Source of the DNA: Nocardioides ganghwensis
GTDB lineage: Bacteria > Actinomycetota > Actinomycetes > Propionibacteriales > Nocardioidaceae
Length of the DNA: 64,000 bases
Direction of reading: 5' to 3'
NCBI RefSeq assembly: GCF_014779655.1
Contig: NZ_JACXYX010000021.1
Location: 1 to 64,000 of the forward strand
A model generated the notes under the pieces. The model did not search any database. It worked only from the letters and a program-made list of their open reading frames with translations, and was not told where the DNA came from. Positions 34,069 to 42,915 of the stretch are shown here, one piece after another (position 1 is the first letter of the stretch; each line of letters opens with the position of its first letter). Both the position numbers and the translations under genes were made by a program.

Positions 34069-34922
34069 CCCGCCGGACCCGGCTCCTCTGCGCGTCGGTC
34101 GCCGTGCTGGTGGTGGTCGCCGCGGTCCCCACGTTCGTCGTGGACGGGATCCTCAACGGTCCGCCGGTGATGAACGGTTCGGCGCGCGGCACCGCGCTCG
34201 TCATGGTCGCGCTGGCGCTCCCCGTGCTCGTCCTCGGGATGGTCACGTCGGCTCGCGGCACGCCCCTGGGTGCTGCCGCGCTGCTCGGGGCGCTCGCCTA
34301 CCTCACCTACAACGCCACCCTGCTCGTGTACGCCACGCCGTTCAACGAGCTGTTCCTGGTCTACGTCGCCCTCCTGGGGCTGTCGTTCTGGGCGCTGGTC
34401 AGCGCGCTGCTCGACCCCCGCCTGCCGCTCCTCGCTGACGGGCTCCCCGCGCGCGGCATCGCGGCGTTCATCCTGGTCGTCGTGGGCCTCAACGCGCTCG
34501 CGTGGCTGCGCCTCGTCGTGCCCGACCTCGGCGAGGACCCGCCCGGGTTCCTGGCCGGGACCGGGCTGACCACCAACCCGATCCACGTGCAGGACCTCGC
34601 GTTCTGGCTGCCCGCCATGGCGATCGTGGCGGTGCTGCTCTGGCAGCGGCGCCCGTCCGGCGTGTTCCTCGCCGGCCCGGGCCTCGTCTTCTGGGTCATC
34701 GAGTCGGTCGGCGTCGCCGTCGACCAGTGGTTCGGCCACCGCGCCGATCCGGGCTCCGACGTGGCCACGACGGCCGGCGTCGTCCTGTTCGTCGTTCTCG
34801 CCGCAGCGACGGCCGTACCCCTGGCCCTCTGGCTGCGCACGGTCGCCGGGCGTACGCGCCACCCGGGCGGCCCACCAGCACGTCCCGCAGCACGCACTCC
34901 ACAAGGAAGTGACCGACCATGA
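34065..34922 (+). CDS. Multipass membrane protein, unknown
   Basis: 285 residues from ATG 34065, which overlaps the previous stop. About seven to eight membrane helices, with an N-terminal signal-like helix (TRRTRLLCASVAVLVVVAAV). No conserved polar motif in a helix stands out, so enzyme or carrier function cannot be assigned. The stop overlaps the DUF4389 gene start at 34919, giving a three-gene operon. Confidence 0.75.
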   Translation: MTRRTRLLCASVAVLVVVAAVPTFVVDGILNGPPVMNGSARGTALVMVALALPVLVLGMVTSARGTPLGAAALLGALAYLTYNATLLVYATPFNELFLVYVALLGLSFWALVSALLDPRLPLLADGLPARGIAAFILVVVGLNALAWLRLVVPDLGEDPPGFLAGTGLTTNPIHVQDLAFWLPAMAIVAVLLWQRRPSGVFLAGPGLVFWVIESVGVAVDQWFGHRADPGSDVATTAGVVLFVVLAAATAVPLALWLRTVAGRTRHPGGPPARPAARTPQGSDRP

Positions 34923-36385
34923 CCACCACCCCCACCCCTACTCCTGTCCCGACTCCTGACCCCTTCCCGACGGCCTACCCCGTCCACGTCGATGCGGACC
35001 TGGACCCCGGTCTGAGCCGCGGCCTGTGGCTGGTGAAGTGGCTGCTGGCCATCCGCCACTACGTCGTGCTGGCCTTCCTGTGGCTCGCCTTCGCCGTCAC
35101 CAGCGTCATCGCGTTCTTCGCCATCCTGTTCACCGCGCACTACCCGCGGGCGTTGTTCGACTTCAACGTCGGGGTCATGCGGTGGAGCTGGCGCGTCGCC
35201 TACTACGCCTACGGCGCGCTCGGCACCGACCGCTACCCGCCCTTCACCCTGGCCGACGTCCCGGACTATCCCGCACACCTCGAGGTCGACTACCCCGAGC
35301 GCCTCTCCCGGGGGCTGGTGCTGGTGAAGTGGTGGCTGCTGGCCATCCCTCACTACCTGGTCGTCGGACTGTTCATCGGCGGCCTGGGCTACGGCGTCCG
35401 GGGAGCCGACGAGGAGCCGCTCCTCAGCATCAGCCTCATCGGGCTGCTCGTGCTGGTCGCCGGTGTGGTCCTCCTGTTCACCGGTCGCTATCCCCAGCCG
35501 GTCTTCGACGTCGTGCTCGGCCTGAACCGGTGGGTGCTGCGCGTCGCGGCGTACGTCGCGCTGATGACGGACCGCTATCCGCCGTTCAGCCTCGACCAGG
35601 GCGGCCACGAACCCCCGGTCGCCGGTGCGCCGCCGGTCATCGCTCCCCCGTCGAGCCCGTCCGCGGTGTCGCACGGGGCACCCGCACCTCCCCCGCACCC
35701 CGTGTCCCGCAGCGGCTGGACGACCGGCCGGGTGGTCGCCCTCGTGCTCGGCTCGCTGCTGGTGGTCGGCGCGGTCAGCAGCGCGGGCGCCGCCGTCACC
35801 CTGGTCGCCGCCGACCAGCTGTCGCGGGACGACGACGGGTTCCTGACGAGCCCCCGCGAACGACTCACCACGGACGGCTTCGCGATCACGTCGGAGGACG
35901 CCCACCTCCGGACCGACGAGGACCTCGAACGGCTGCCCGACGCCGTGATCGGGGACGTACGCCTGTCCGCCGAGGGCACCGGCGGCGAGGTGTTCGTCGG
36001 CATCGGACCCGCTGCCGACGTACGGACCTACCTCGCAGACGTGCAGCACGACACGCTGGTCGAGGTACGGGACGGAGACCCGGTCTACCGCTCGACGTCG
36101 GGTGGAGCCCCGGCGACGCCGCCGACCGAGCAGACCTTCTGGGCCGCCGAGGCGACCGGCTCAGCGCCGACCGTCACCTGGGCCCTCGCCGAGGGCGACT
36201 GGTCCGCCGTGGTGATGAACGCCGACGGATCCGCCGCGATCGAGGTCGACGTCGCGGCAGGTGCAGAGGTCCCGGTGCTGGCGACCGTGATCGCGGTGCT
36301 GTTCGTCATCGCGGCGCTCCTGCTCCTGCTGGGGGCAGTGCTCGTCGCCGTTCCGGTCCGTGCCGTCACCCGGAGGAGCACCTGA
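34919..36385 (+). CDS. DUF4389 membrane protein with two tandem domains
   Basis: 488 residues. Two DUF4389 units are visible in the first half: RGLWLVKWLLAIRHYVVLA...HYPRALFDFNVGVMRWSWR and RGLVLVKWWLLAIPHYLVVG...RYPQPVFDVVLGLNRWVLR, each with paired membrane helices and a TDRYPPF signature. A Pro-rich linker leads to one more helix (residues about 265-295) and an extracytoplasmic domain with TDGFAITSEDAHLR and DAVIGDVRLSAEG. A C-terminal helix closes the protein. Function unknown. Third gene of a coupled membrane-protein operon. Confidence 0.85.
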   Translation: MTTTPTPTPVPTPDPFPTAYPVHVDADLDPGLSRGLWLVKWLLAIRHYVVLAFLWLAFAVTSVIAFFAILFTAHYPRALFDFNVGVMRWSWRVAYYAYGALGTDRYPPFTLADVPDYPAHLEVDYPERLSRGLVLVKWWLLAIPHYLVVGLFIGGLGYGVRGADEEPLLSISLIGLLVLVAGVVLLFTGRYPQPVFDVVLGLNRWVLRVAAYVALMTDRYPPFSLDQGGHEPPVAGAPPVIAPPSSPSAVSHGAPAPPPHPVSRSGWTTGRVVALVLGSLLVVGAVSSAGAAVTLVAADQLSRDDDGFLTSPRERLTTDGFAITSEDAHLRTDEDLERLPDAVIGDVRLSAEGTGGEVFVGIGPAADVRTYLADVQHDTLVEVRDGDPVYRSTSGGAPATPPTEQTFWAAEATGSAPTVTWALAEGDWSAVVMNADGSAAIEVDVAAGAEVPVLATVIAVLFVIAALLLLLGAVLVAVPVRAVTRRST

Positions 36386-36412
36386 GGACCCCGACCGGCT
36401 CGACCGGCGCCC

Positions 36413-36436
36413 GGTCTCAGGCCTGGTCTCAGGCCT
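36413..36436. repeat. Tandem 12-base repeat at gene end
   Basis: GGTCTCAGGCCT occurs twice without gap, the second copy covering the last codons and stop of the SRPBCC gene. Each copy contains the palindrome AGGCCT. Probably a slippage duplication. Confidence 0.7.
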
Positions 36437-36866
36437 GGGCCAGGCGCTCGGCGAGACGCGTCAGGTCCTTCGTCATCGCCCCCTTCATCGCCCTCCGCAT
36501 CACGGGCGCCGCGACCTTGGCGAAACCGCTGGGGGTGCCGCGGTTGCGGAGGCTCATCTCGGTGCCGGCCGGGTCCTCGCTCCACGTGTAGGTCGTCTCC
36601 ATCGGGAACGGGCCGTCGGCGGTCCGCATCACCAGCCGCTCGCCCGGCACGATCTCGACCACCTCGTACGTGTAGGCGAGCCGCCTGCCGAGGAACCTGG
36701 CCTCGAAGTCCATCCGTGACCCGACCGCGACCGGCGGCGGCGTCCGCCAGCGCACAGAGTCGATGTTGGCGTACCAGTCGGGTGCGTTGGTCGGATCGCC
36801 CGCGTAGGTGGCCACGACCTCGCGCGGGAAGGGCAGCACGGCTCGCACCTCGACGTCGACGTCCAT
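36429..36866 (-). CDS. SRPBCC/polyketide-cyclase-type protein
   Basis: 145 residues from ATG 36866. AVLPFPREVVATYAGDPTNAPDWYANI, FEARFLGRRLAYTYEVVEI and MRTADGPFPMETTYTWS are the helix-grip elements of SRPBCC proteins. The C-terminal long helix is MRRAMKGAMTKDLTRLAERLA. It probably binds a hydrophobic ligand. There is no hint which. Two copies of GGTCTCAGGCCT (36413-36436) straddle the stop codon. Confidence 0.85.
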   Translation of the reverse strand: MDVDVEVRAVLPFPREVVATYAGDPTNAPDWYANIDSVRWRTPPPVAVGSRMDFEARFLGRRLAYTYEVVEIVPGERLVMRTADGPFPMETTYTWSEDPAGTEMSLRNRGTPSGFAKVAAPVMRRAMKGAMTKDLTRLAERLAQA

Positions 36867-37056
36867 AGCACCAGTATCCGGGCGACCCCACCTGCGCCTG
36901 GGCGAGGCCGGCCCACGAGGGGTCGAAGGACTCTGTGCCGCGGCTCGTGCACGGCCGAGGATGGAGGTGTCCGGGCTCGAGCTGCACGTGCGCCTGACGG
37001 TGGACGCCGAGTCCGGTCGAGAGACAGAGCAACAGGACCGGAAAGAGGTGTGAGTG

Positions 37057-37536
37057 ATGAGTCTGATCAAGAGGGAACGTCCCTCGGGTTGGCCCCTGGA
37101 GACGATGTGGAGCCAGGACCTGGTCGACACGGCGTTCGGCGACATGTTCCGCAACTTCTTCGGCACCGAGGGCATGCTCGACCGCGTCCAGGGGACGCAC
37201 GTCATGCGTCTGGAGGAGTACCTCGAGGACGACACGTGCGTGATCCGCGCGGAGCTGCCCGGGATCGACCCGGAGAAGGACGTCGACATCAGCGTCGCCG
37301 ACGGCATCCTTCACCTGCGTGCCGAGCGGGAGGAGCACAAGGAGGAGAAGCAGGCGGACGGATACCGCAGCGAGTTCCACTACGGCCGACTGGCGCGCAG
37401 CATCCGGCTGCCCCAGGGAGCGTCGGTGGACGACGTGACGGCGTCGTACAAGAACGGGATCCTCGAGGTCCGGGTCCCGGCCCCCAAGGCCGCGGCCACC
37501 GCGCAGGCGACGAAGATCCCGATCGCGCGCGGCTGA
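37057..37536 (+). CDS. Hsp20/alpha-crystallin small heat-shock protein
   Basis: 159 residues from ATG 37057. A GTG codon just before is in frame but less likely. The alpha-crystallin domain spans residues about 45-145: CVIRAELPGIDPEKDVDISV, LHLRAERE, and SIRLPQGASVDDVTASYKNGILEVRVP, which includes the ILEVRVP anchor strand. An ATP-independent holdase chaperone. No HspR-type CTTGAGT/ACTCAAG repeat was seen upstream. Confidence 0.92.
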   Translation: MSLIKRERPSGWPLETMWSQDLVDTAFGDMFRNFFGTEGMLDRVQGTHVMRLEEYLEDDTCVIRAELPGIDPEKDVDISVADGILHLRAEREEHKEEKQADGYRSEFHYGRLARSIRLPQGASVDDVTASYKNGILEVRVPAPKAAATAQATKIPIARG

Positions 37537-37613
37537 CATCGGATCAGCCCACGTGCAGGAGGTGCGAGAGGTTGTGCCCATGAGGTGCGCTGCGTCGACC
37601 TCGACGGCTCGGC

Positions 37614-37643
37614 TCGACCGTGACCGACCCAGGTCACGGTCGA
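37614..37643. promoter_or_regulatory. Strong inverted repeat abutting the alcohol dehydrogenase start
   Basis: TCGACCGTGACC (37614-37625), a 6-base loop, then GGTCACGGTCGA (37632-37643): twelve perfect pairs. It ends one base before GTG 37645. There is no T tract, so it is a poor terminator for hsp20. It could be a transcription-factor site, or an mRNA hairpin covering the translation start if the GTG is used. Confidence 0.7.
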
Positions 37644-37644
37644 C

Positions 37645-38667
37645 GTGCTGACCACGATCCCGGCCACCATGTCCGCGTGGGCCGTGGACAGACCGGGCCC
37701 GATCGCCGACGGACCCCTGGTGCCGGTCACCCGGCCCGTCCCGGCTCCGCAGCGGCACGAGGTCCTCGTACGGGTGACCGCGTGCGGTGTCTGCCGCACG
37801 GACCTGCACCTGTGCGAAGGGGACCTCGCCCCGCGTCGCCGGGGGGTCGTCCCGGGGCACCAGGTCGTGGGGCTCGTGGCCGCCAGGGGCGAGGAGGTCA
37901 CCGGGCTGGAGGTCGCGCAGCGCGTGGGCATCGCCTGGCTGCGAGGCACCTGCGGCGAGTGTCGTTGGTGCCGCTCCGGGGCGGAGAACCTCTGCCCGTC
38001 GTCGCTCTACACCGGCTGGGACGCCGACGGAGGCTTCGCCGAGTACGCCACGGTCCCGGCCGCGTTCGCCTACCCCCTCCCCGACGACGTCCCGGACCCG
38101 CAGCTGGCACCGCTGCTGTGCGCGGGGGTCATCGGCTACCGGTCACTCCGACGGGCTGACCTCCCCCCGGGTGGTCGGCTGGGCATCTACGGCTTCGGCT
38201 CGAGCGCCCACGTCACCGCCCAGATCGCGCTCGCGCAGGGCGCGGAGGTGCACGTGATGACCCGCAGCCGGGACGCCCAGGACCTCGCTCGCAGCCTGGG
38301 CGCCACCTGGGTGGGCGACGCCGAGGAGACCCCGCCGGTCGAGCTCGACTCCGCCATCGTCTTCGCGCCTGCCGGCACGCTCGTGCCTGTGGCGCTGGCT
38401 GCCCTGGGCCGCGGCGGCACCCTGGCCCTGGCCGGCATCCACATGACGACCATTCCCGCACTCGACTACGACCGGCACCTGTTCCGGGAGCGGACGGTGC
38501 GGAGCGTCACCGCCAACACCCGAGCCGACGGTGCGGAGCTGCTCCGCCTGGCCGCTCACATCCCGCTCGACATCCACGTGACGACGTATCCCTTCGACTC
38601 GGTGGGGCGGGCGCTGGCGGACCTGGCCGCCGACCGGGTGACGGGGTCAGCCGTGGTGACGCTGTAG
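37645..38667 (+). CDS. Zinc-dependent alcohol dehydrogenase family protein
   Basis: 340 residues from GTG 37645. The alternative ATG at 37669 ([10 protein letters not shown]) would leave the hairpin upstream of a normal leader. Catalytic zinc ligands: Cys in [12 protein letters not shown] near residue 50 and His in [11 protein letters not shown] near 75. The usual Glu after His is Gln here. The structural zinc lobe is [15 protein letters not shown]. The NAD(P) fold has [17 protein letters not shown], a less common GxGxxA variant. Resembles the TIGR02822-type adh_fam_2 group. Substrate unknown. It lies 108 bases after hsp20. Confidence 0.85.
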   Translation: MLTTIPATMSAWAVDRPGPIADGPLVPVTRPVPAPQRHEVLVRVTACGVCRTDLHLCEGDLAPRRRGVVPGHQVVGLVAARGEEVTGLEVAQRVGIAWLRGTCGECRWCRSGAENLCPSSLYTGWDADGGFAEYATVPAAFAYPLPDDVPDPQLAPLLCAGVIGYRSLRRADLPPGGRLGIYGFGSSAHVTAQIALAQGAEVHVMTRSRDAQDLARSLGATWVGDAEETPPVELDSAIVFAPAGTLVPVALAALGRGGTLALAGIHMTTIPALDYDRHLFRERTVRSVTANTRADGAELLRLAAHIPLDIHVTTYPFDSVGRALADLAADRVTGSAVVTL

Positions 38668-38715
38668 CTCCAGCGGGTCGAGCCGTCCGCTCGATGGGAC
38701 AGGTCGGGCACCGGC

Positions 38716-39843
38716 TCACGACGCCTGCGGGCAGGTGAGCTCGGAGAGCGCTCGGGCGTACGCCGCCGGTGCGCCGGCCGAACGCAGGATCCGGCGGTGG
38801 CGTGCGGCACCTCCCCCGACGGCGACCAGCTGCTCGATCGTCGGCACCACGATCCTCTCGTCACCCCACGCGGCCAGCTCGGGTCCCACCAGGTCAAGCA
38901 GGCCCTCGACCACCGCCGGGGTCGGGACCCGCTCACCGCTCCGCGGATCGCGCAGGTCTCCGGCGAGACCGTGGCGGGCGGCTGACCAGCACGACTCGAG
39001 GAGCACCCGGTCAGGCACGGGCAGGGGCGGGACCCCTCGGCGTGCCTCGTCGACGGCCGTGGCCACGAGCGCCCGCACGAGTCCTGCGTAGGCCACGGCA
39101 TCGTCGGTCGTCAGGCACACGTCGGCCACCCGCACCTCGACGGTCGGGTACCGCGGCGAGAGCCGCGCCAGGTAGTAGACGTTCCGCGCGTCGAGCGCGA
39201 GTCCGGACGACACCGCGGCACGCACCTCGGCGTCGTACGCCTCGACCGAGAGCACGTCCGGCGGGGGTCGCACGGTGGGCCACCCGGTCATGAGGGGGAA
39301 GCGGCGACTGGCCCACCCGGAGTCCTGTCCCTCCCACACGGGTGACGCGGCGGTCAGGGCCAGCAGCGTCGGCAGCCACGGCCTGAGCCGACGCAGCACC
39401 TGGAGGCCGAGCCGCCGGTTCGCGACGCCGACGTGCACGTGGCAGGAGCAGGTCCCGCTCGTGCGGGCCCGGTCGGGGAAGCGTCGCAGCAGGTCGGCGT
39501 ACCGGGGCGTCTCGGTGATCATGACCTCACGGGGCAGGCCTCGCGGCGGGACGCCGACCGCCACGCCGATGACGTCGCAGGCAGACGCTGCCCCGGCCAG
39601 GCGGACCCGCGCGCCGGCGAGACCCGCTCGCGCCTCGTCGAGGGTCAGGCAGACCGGCGTGCGGGTCTCGACCATGTATCGCATGATCTCGCTGGTCACG
39701 ACACGCGGCGCAGCGGCCAGCGCGATCACCTCGGGCGCGACGGCTGCGACCGACCCGGTCCGCGGGTCCAGCAGGAAGAACTCCTCCTCGACGCCGACCG
39801 TCGGGGCGGCGACCGCCACGACCCGACCACCAGGGCTCTCCAC
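38716..39843 (-). CDS. Carboxylate-amine ligase, YbdK/GCS2 family
   Basis: 375 residues from GTG 39843, which has GGAGG 6 bases upstream. A further in-frame GTG at 39870 is less likely. The start TVGVEEEFFLLDPRTG, the metal-binding CSCHVHVGVANR near residue 135, and RYPTVEVRVADVCLTTDDA near 240 define the GCS2 glutamate-cysteine ligase fold. YbdK-type enzymes have weak ligase activity, and their real substrate is unclear. Actinobacterial copies are often called EgtA-like, but no ergothioneine genes are adjacent, so that name is not supported. Confidence 0.85.
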   Translation of the reverse strand: MESPGGRVVAVAAPTVGVEEEFFLLDPRTGSVAAVAPEVIALAAAPRVVTSEIMRYMVETRTPVCLTLDEARAGLAGARVRLAGAASACDVIGVAVGVPPRGLPREVMITETPRYADLLRRFPDRARTSGTCSCHVHVGVANRRLGLQVLRRLRPWLPTLLALTAASPVWEGQDSGWASRRFPLMTGWPTVRPPPDVLSVEAYDAEVRAAVSSGLALDARNVYYLARLSPRYPTVEVRVADVCLTTDDAVAYAGLVRALVATAVDEARRGVPPLPVPDRVLLESCWSAARHGLAGDLRDPRSGERVPTPAVVEGLLDLVGPELAAWGDERIVVPTIEQLVAVGGGAARHRRILRSAGAPAAYARALSELTCPQAS

Positions 39844-39933
39844 GACACGCCTCCGTCCTCCCTCCTCCACCTTGCGCGAGCCCTCGGTCCTCGACCAGAG
39901 ACGAAGGGCCCGCGCAGGACGGGGCGTCCGCAG

Positions 39934-40650
39934 TCACCGGAGCGCGTCGGCGAGCTCCGTCAGCGACGCGACCCGGATGTCGGGCGCCCCGAAGTACGAC
40001 GGGTGGCGACCGTCCGACCTGTCGATCCAGGCCGTGGCCAGTCCCGCGCGTCGAGCGCCGTCGATGTCCCAGGGGTGGACCGCGACGAGCATGGCGTCCA
40101 TCGGCTCCACGCCGCACTCCTCCAGTGCGTAGGCGTACGCCCGGGAGGCCGGCTTCCAGACACCCGCGTCCTCCACCGTGAGCAGGCGCTCGAAACGGTC
40201 GCGTACGCCTGCGCCCTGCAGCAGCGCCTCCGCGACCGAGGCGGACCCGTTGCTCAGGGTCACCAGCCGGATGCCCAGCTCGCCCAGGTCCCGGACGCCC
40301 TCCACGACGTCGGGGTGCACCGCGAGCTCGGAGAACCCGTGCATCACGTGGTCGACGGCGGCGTCGAGGGGCCGGTCGAGCGGTTGACCGTGCAGCCGCA
40401 CCCGCAGCGCCTCGGCGCCGAGCGTGGAGAACGACTCGCTCTCCCCGCAGACCGTCAGCGCGAACCCGTCCCGCAGCAGCTCGGCGAACCACAGCTTCGC
40501 CAGGTGCGGCGGGGCGCCGACGTCCTCGAACCGGGCCGACAACGGCGCCATGTCGGACAGGGTCTCGTTCACGTCGAAGACCAGCAGCCGCGGGCGCCGC
40601 GGTCCGTCGGGGCTCACCGGGTGGTCGGAGCTGGGCGGTAGGTCGGTCAC
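39934..40650 (-). CDS. HAD-superfamily L-2-haloacid dehalogenase-type hydrolase
   Basis: 238 residues from GTG 40650, because CAGGAG precedes it at about 5 bases. Motif I is LVFDVNETLSDM near residue 24 (nucleophile Asp), motif II is LVTLSNGSASVAEALL near 125, and motif III is ERLLTVEDAGVWKPASRAYAYALEE near 150, with HPWDIDGARRAGL near 185 as motif IV. Matches type II haloacid dehalogenases in length and order. Whether it acts on haloacids cannot be said. It is divergent from the region before the sulfur operon. Confidence 0.88.
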   Translation of the reverse strand: MTDLPPSSDHPVSPDGPRRPRLLVFDVNETLSDMAPLSARFEDVGAPPHLAKLWFAELLRDGFALTVCGESESFSTLGAEALRVRLHGQPLDRPLDAAVDHVMHGFSELAVHPDVVEGVRDLGELGIRLVTLSNGSASVAEALLQGAGVRDRFERLLTVEDAGVWKPASRAYAYALEECGVEPMDAMLVAVHPWDIDGARRAGLATAWIDRSDGRHPSYFGAPDIRVASLTELADALR

Positions 40651-40943
40651 GACGTCTCCTGTCATTGCACGGGCACGGCTTCCCAGTGTGCGCTCGGCCC
40701 GTTCACGCCGGCACGCCGGTGATCACCAGGTTCTGCTGGGTAGCCGCCGGCCTCCGGGAGGTACGGGCCCGTGCCGGTGACGAACCGGAGCCGCTCGGGA
40801 GCGGTGCGGGCGAACACCTCCGCCGGGAGCGCCTGTGCTCGGTCCGGGGTGACCGCGCGACTGACTGCCCGCGGAGCCGTGCGGTGCCCCGCGGGCCGCC
40901 GGCGCGTCGCTCGCCGCCCTTGCCCTTACGCCGCCGGTCGAGG
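40651..40943. other. Non-coding stretch, possibly degenerate
   Basis: 293 bases between the HAD gene start and the end of the ArsR-rhodanese gene. No frame has a recognisable product. Several short open frames exist but look like G/C-driven shadows. No clear terminator. Confidence 0.5.
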
Positions 40944-41609
40944 TCAGGCTGCGCCGGTCTCGATGCGTACGCCGGCGATGCGCCACTCGAGGACACCGTC
41001 AGCGGCCCGGCTGGCGTCGAGCCCCTCGGCGGTGAGCAGGCGTACGGCGTCGTGCGCCAGGACGCAGTAGCGCCCGCGGCAGTAGGCGACGATCTCGTGG
41101 TCGCGGGGCAGCTCCCCGATCCGCCCGGCCAGCTCCTCGAGGGGGACGTTGATCGCCCCGGGGAGATGGCCGGCGGCGAACTCGGTCCCGGGCCGTACGT
41201 CGAGGATGACGACGTCACCGCTGACGAGTCGGCGCAGCAGCTCGTCGGTGTCGACGGCCGCTGTGTCCTCGGGTCCCAGGTAGGCGCGCCGCGCCAGCTC
41301 GGTGTGGGGGCGGTGGCTCTGCGCGACCCGGCGCAGGTGGTCCCAGAGCCCCGCGACGTCGTTCCCGGCCAGCGAGTAGTAGACCCGTTTGCCGTCGCGG
41401 CGGGACTCCACGAGGCCCGCCTCCCGCAACGTCTGCAGGTGCGCAGAGCAGGTGCTCATGCCGAGGCCGGCGGCCTCGGCGAGGCTCTCGACACTGCGGG
41501 GGCCCTGGCTGAGCAGGTCGAGCAGCTCGAGTCGCCCGGGGTTGCCGAGGACCTTCCCCACGGCGGCGAACTCGGCGAACAACGCGTCCTTCCGGGTCCG
41601 GTCACCCAT
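40944..41609 (-). CDS. ArsR-type regulator fused to a rhodanese domain
   Basis: 221 residues. The N-terminal wHTH (residues about 10-90) has LLDLLSQGPRSVESLAEAAG and STCSAHLQTLREAGLVESRRDGKRVYYSLAG. The C-terminal rhodanese (residues about 120-215) has VVILDVRPGTEFAAGHLPGA and the active loop VAYCRGRYCVLAHDAV, with two Cys. The fused regulator probably senses persulfide or sulfane sulfur. Last gene of the MBL-MFS-ArsR operon. The 26-bp inverted repeat at 44316-44341 is the natural binding site. Confidence 0.9.
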   Translation of the reverse strand: MGDRTRKDALFAEFAAVGKVLGNPGRLELLDLLSQGPRSVESLAEAAGLGMSTCSAHLQTLREAGLVESRRDGKRVYYSLAGNDVAGLWDHLRRVAQSHRPHTELARRAYLGPEDTAAVDTDELLRRLVSGDVVILDVRPGTEFAAGHLPGAINVPLEELAGRIGELPRDHEIVAYCRGRYCVLAHDAVRLLTAEGLDASRAADGVLEWRIAGVRIETGAA

Positions 41610-42915
41610 TCGTCATCTCCTCCGTGGTCGGCGCGTCCGGGCGGTGGTGGGTCTCGTACATGCGCACCGCGACGACGAGCCCCGACACGGCGGTGAGCGC
41701 GGCGACGGTCCACACGGCGGCGGCGACGCCGAGGGCGTCCGCGACGAGGCCCGCCAGCAGCGCCCCGACGGCGAAGCCGCCGTCGCGCCAGAGCCGGTAG
41801 ACACCGACCGCGCGGGCACGCCAGGCCGGGTGCGCGACGTCGCCGATGGAGGCGAGCAGCGTGGGATAGACCATCGCCGTGCCGGCGCCGAGGAGCGCGG
41901 CCGCGACTGCCCAGAGGGTGAACGACCCGGCGAGCGCGATCAGCCCGAGCGCGAGGGCCTGGAGGCACATGCCCGAGGCGATGAGCCACTTCCGGCCCCA
42001 CCGGTCGGACAGCGCTCCGGTGACGAGCTGCCCCACGCCCCACACGGCCGGGTAGAGGGCGGCGAGGATGCCGATCCTGCCGACCGAGAGTCCCGCGCCG
42101 GCGAAGAGGATCGGGAACAGGCCCCAGGCAAGGCCGTCGTTGAGGTTGTTGACCAGGCCGGCCTGGCTGGCCGAGGACAGCGCGGGCTCCTTGAAGCTGG
42201 TCTGCACGAACACCTGGCCGTCGGTCAGGTCGCCGTGGAGGTGGTCGTGCCTGCCGTCCGCGCGCGTGACGTGCCCGGTGGCCTCCAGCCGGGCGTGGTC
42301 GCGGGTCTCCCGGACGCCCAGGGTCGACAGGCCGAGGCCGAGGGCGGCGAACGCGATGCCGAGGAAGAACGGCTCGGGACGGAGGCCGTACGACTCCGCG
42401 ACGTAGCCGGTGGCCAGCGCGGTGCCCGCGACCGCGGCGTACCCCGCGGCCTCGTTCAGGCCCATCGCCAGGCCTCGCCGCGCGGGTCCCACGAGGTCGA
42501 TCTTCATCACCACGGTGGTGGACCAGGTCAGGCCCTGGCTGATGCCCAGCAGCACGTTGGCGACGATGATCCAGGTCCACGACGGCGCCCAGATGAGCAT
42601 GAAGGGCACCGGCACCGCGACGAGCCACCCGGCGACCAGGACCGGCTTGCGCCCGAAGCGGTCCGACCAGGTGCCGGCGAAGTAGTTGGTGGCGGCCTTG
42701 GCGATGCCGAAGGCCAGGATGAAGCTCAGCCCGGCGGTGTAGGCGGTGATGCCGAACTCCTCCTGGCCGAGCAGCGGGAGCACGGTCCGCTCCTGGCCGA
42801 GCATGCCGCCGACGAGGGCGTTGACGACGACCAGCAGCGTGAACTGCGCGGCGTTGTGGCGCAGCCCCAGCTCGATCCGGCGCCCGGCGCCGGCGGGTCG
42901 GGTGCCGGCGCTCAC
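41602..42915 (-). CDS. MFS transporter of the sulfur-type operon
   Basis: 437 residues from GTG 42915, overlapping the MBL stop (GTGA). Twelve hydrophobic segments, with the MFS motif FAGTWSDRFGRKPVLVAGW between helices 2 and 3, and its repeat VTGALSDRWGRKWLIASG in the second half. An unusual His/Asp-rich loop (ADGRHDHLHGDL) lies in the central cytoplasmic loop. Co-transcribed with the rhodanese genes, so it may export a sulfur compound such as sulfite or thiosulfate. This is inference. Confidence 0.88.
   Translation of the reverse strand: MSAGTRPAGAGRRIELGLRHNAAQFTLLVVVNALVGGMLGQERTVLPLLGQEEFGITAYTAGLSFILAFGIAKAATNYFAGTWSDRFGRKPVLVAGWLVAVPVPFMLIWAPSWTWIIVANVLLGISQGLTWSTTVVMKIDLVGPARRGLAMGLNEAAGYAAVAGTALATGYVAESYGLRPEPFFLGIAFAALGLGLSTLGVRETRDHARLEATGHVTRADGRHDHLHGDLTDGQVFVQTSFKEPALSSASQAGLVNNLNDGLAWGLFPILFAGAGLSVGRIGILAALYPAVWGVGQLVTGALSDRWGRKWLIASGMCLQALALGLIALAGSFTLWAVAAALLGAGTAMVYPTLLASIGDVAHPAWRARAVGVYRLWRDGGFAVGALLAGLVADALGVAAAVWTVAALTAVSGLVVAVRMYETHHRPDAPTTEEMTNG

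Noticed and set aside
37614-37643. Calling the hairpin an hsp20 terminator
   Set aside because: No T tract follows and the dyad abuts the next start codon, so regulatory use is as likely. Kept as a neutral regulatory feature.
38716-39843. Naming the GCS2 ligase egtA
   Set aside because: No egtB, egtC, egtD or egtE neighbours. YbdK-type sequence is too common for that name.
40651-40943. Possible gene in the gap before the ArsR-rhodanese gene
   Set aside because: Short frames on both strands lack a ribosome site, family motif or coding bias.
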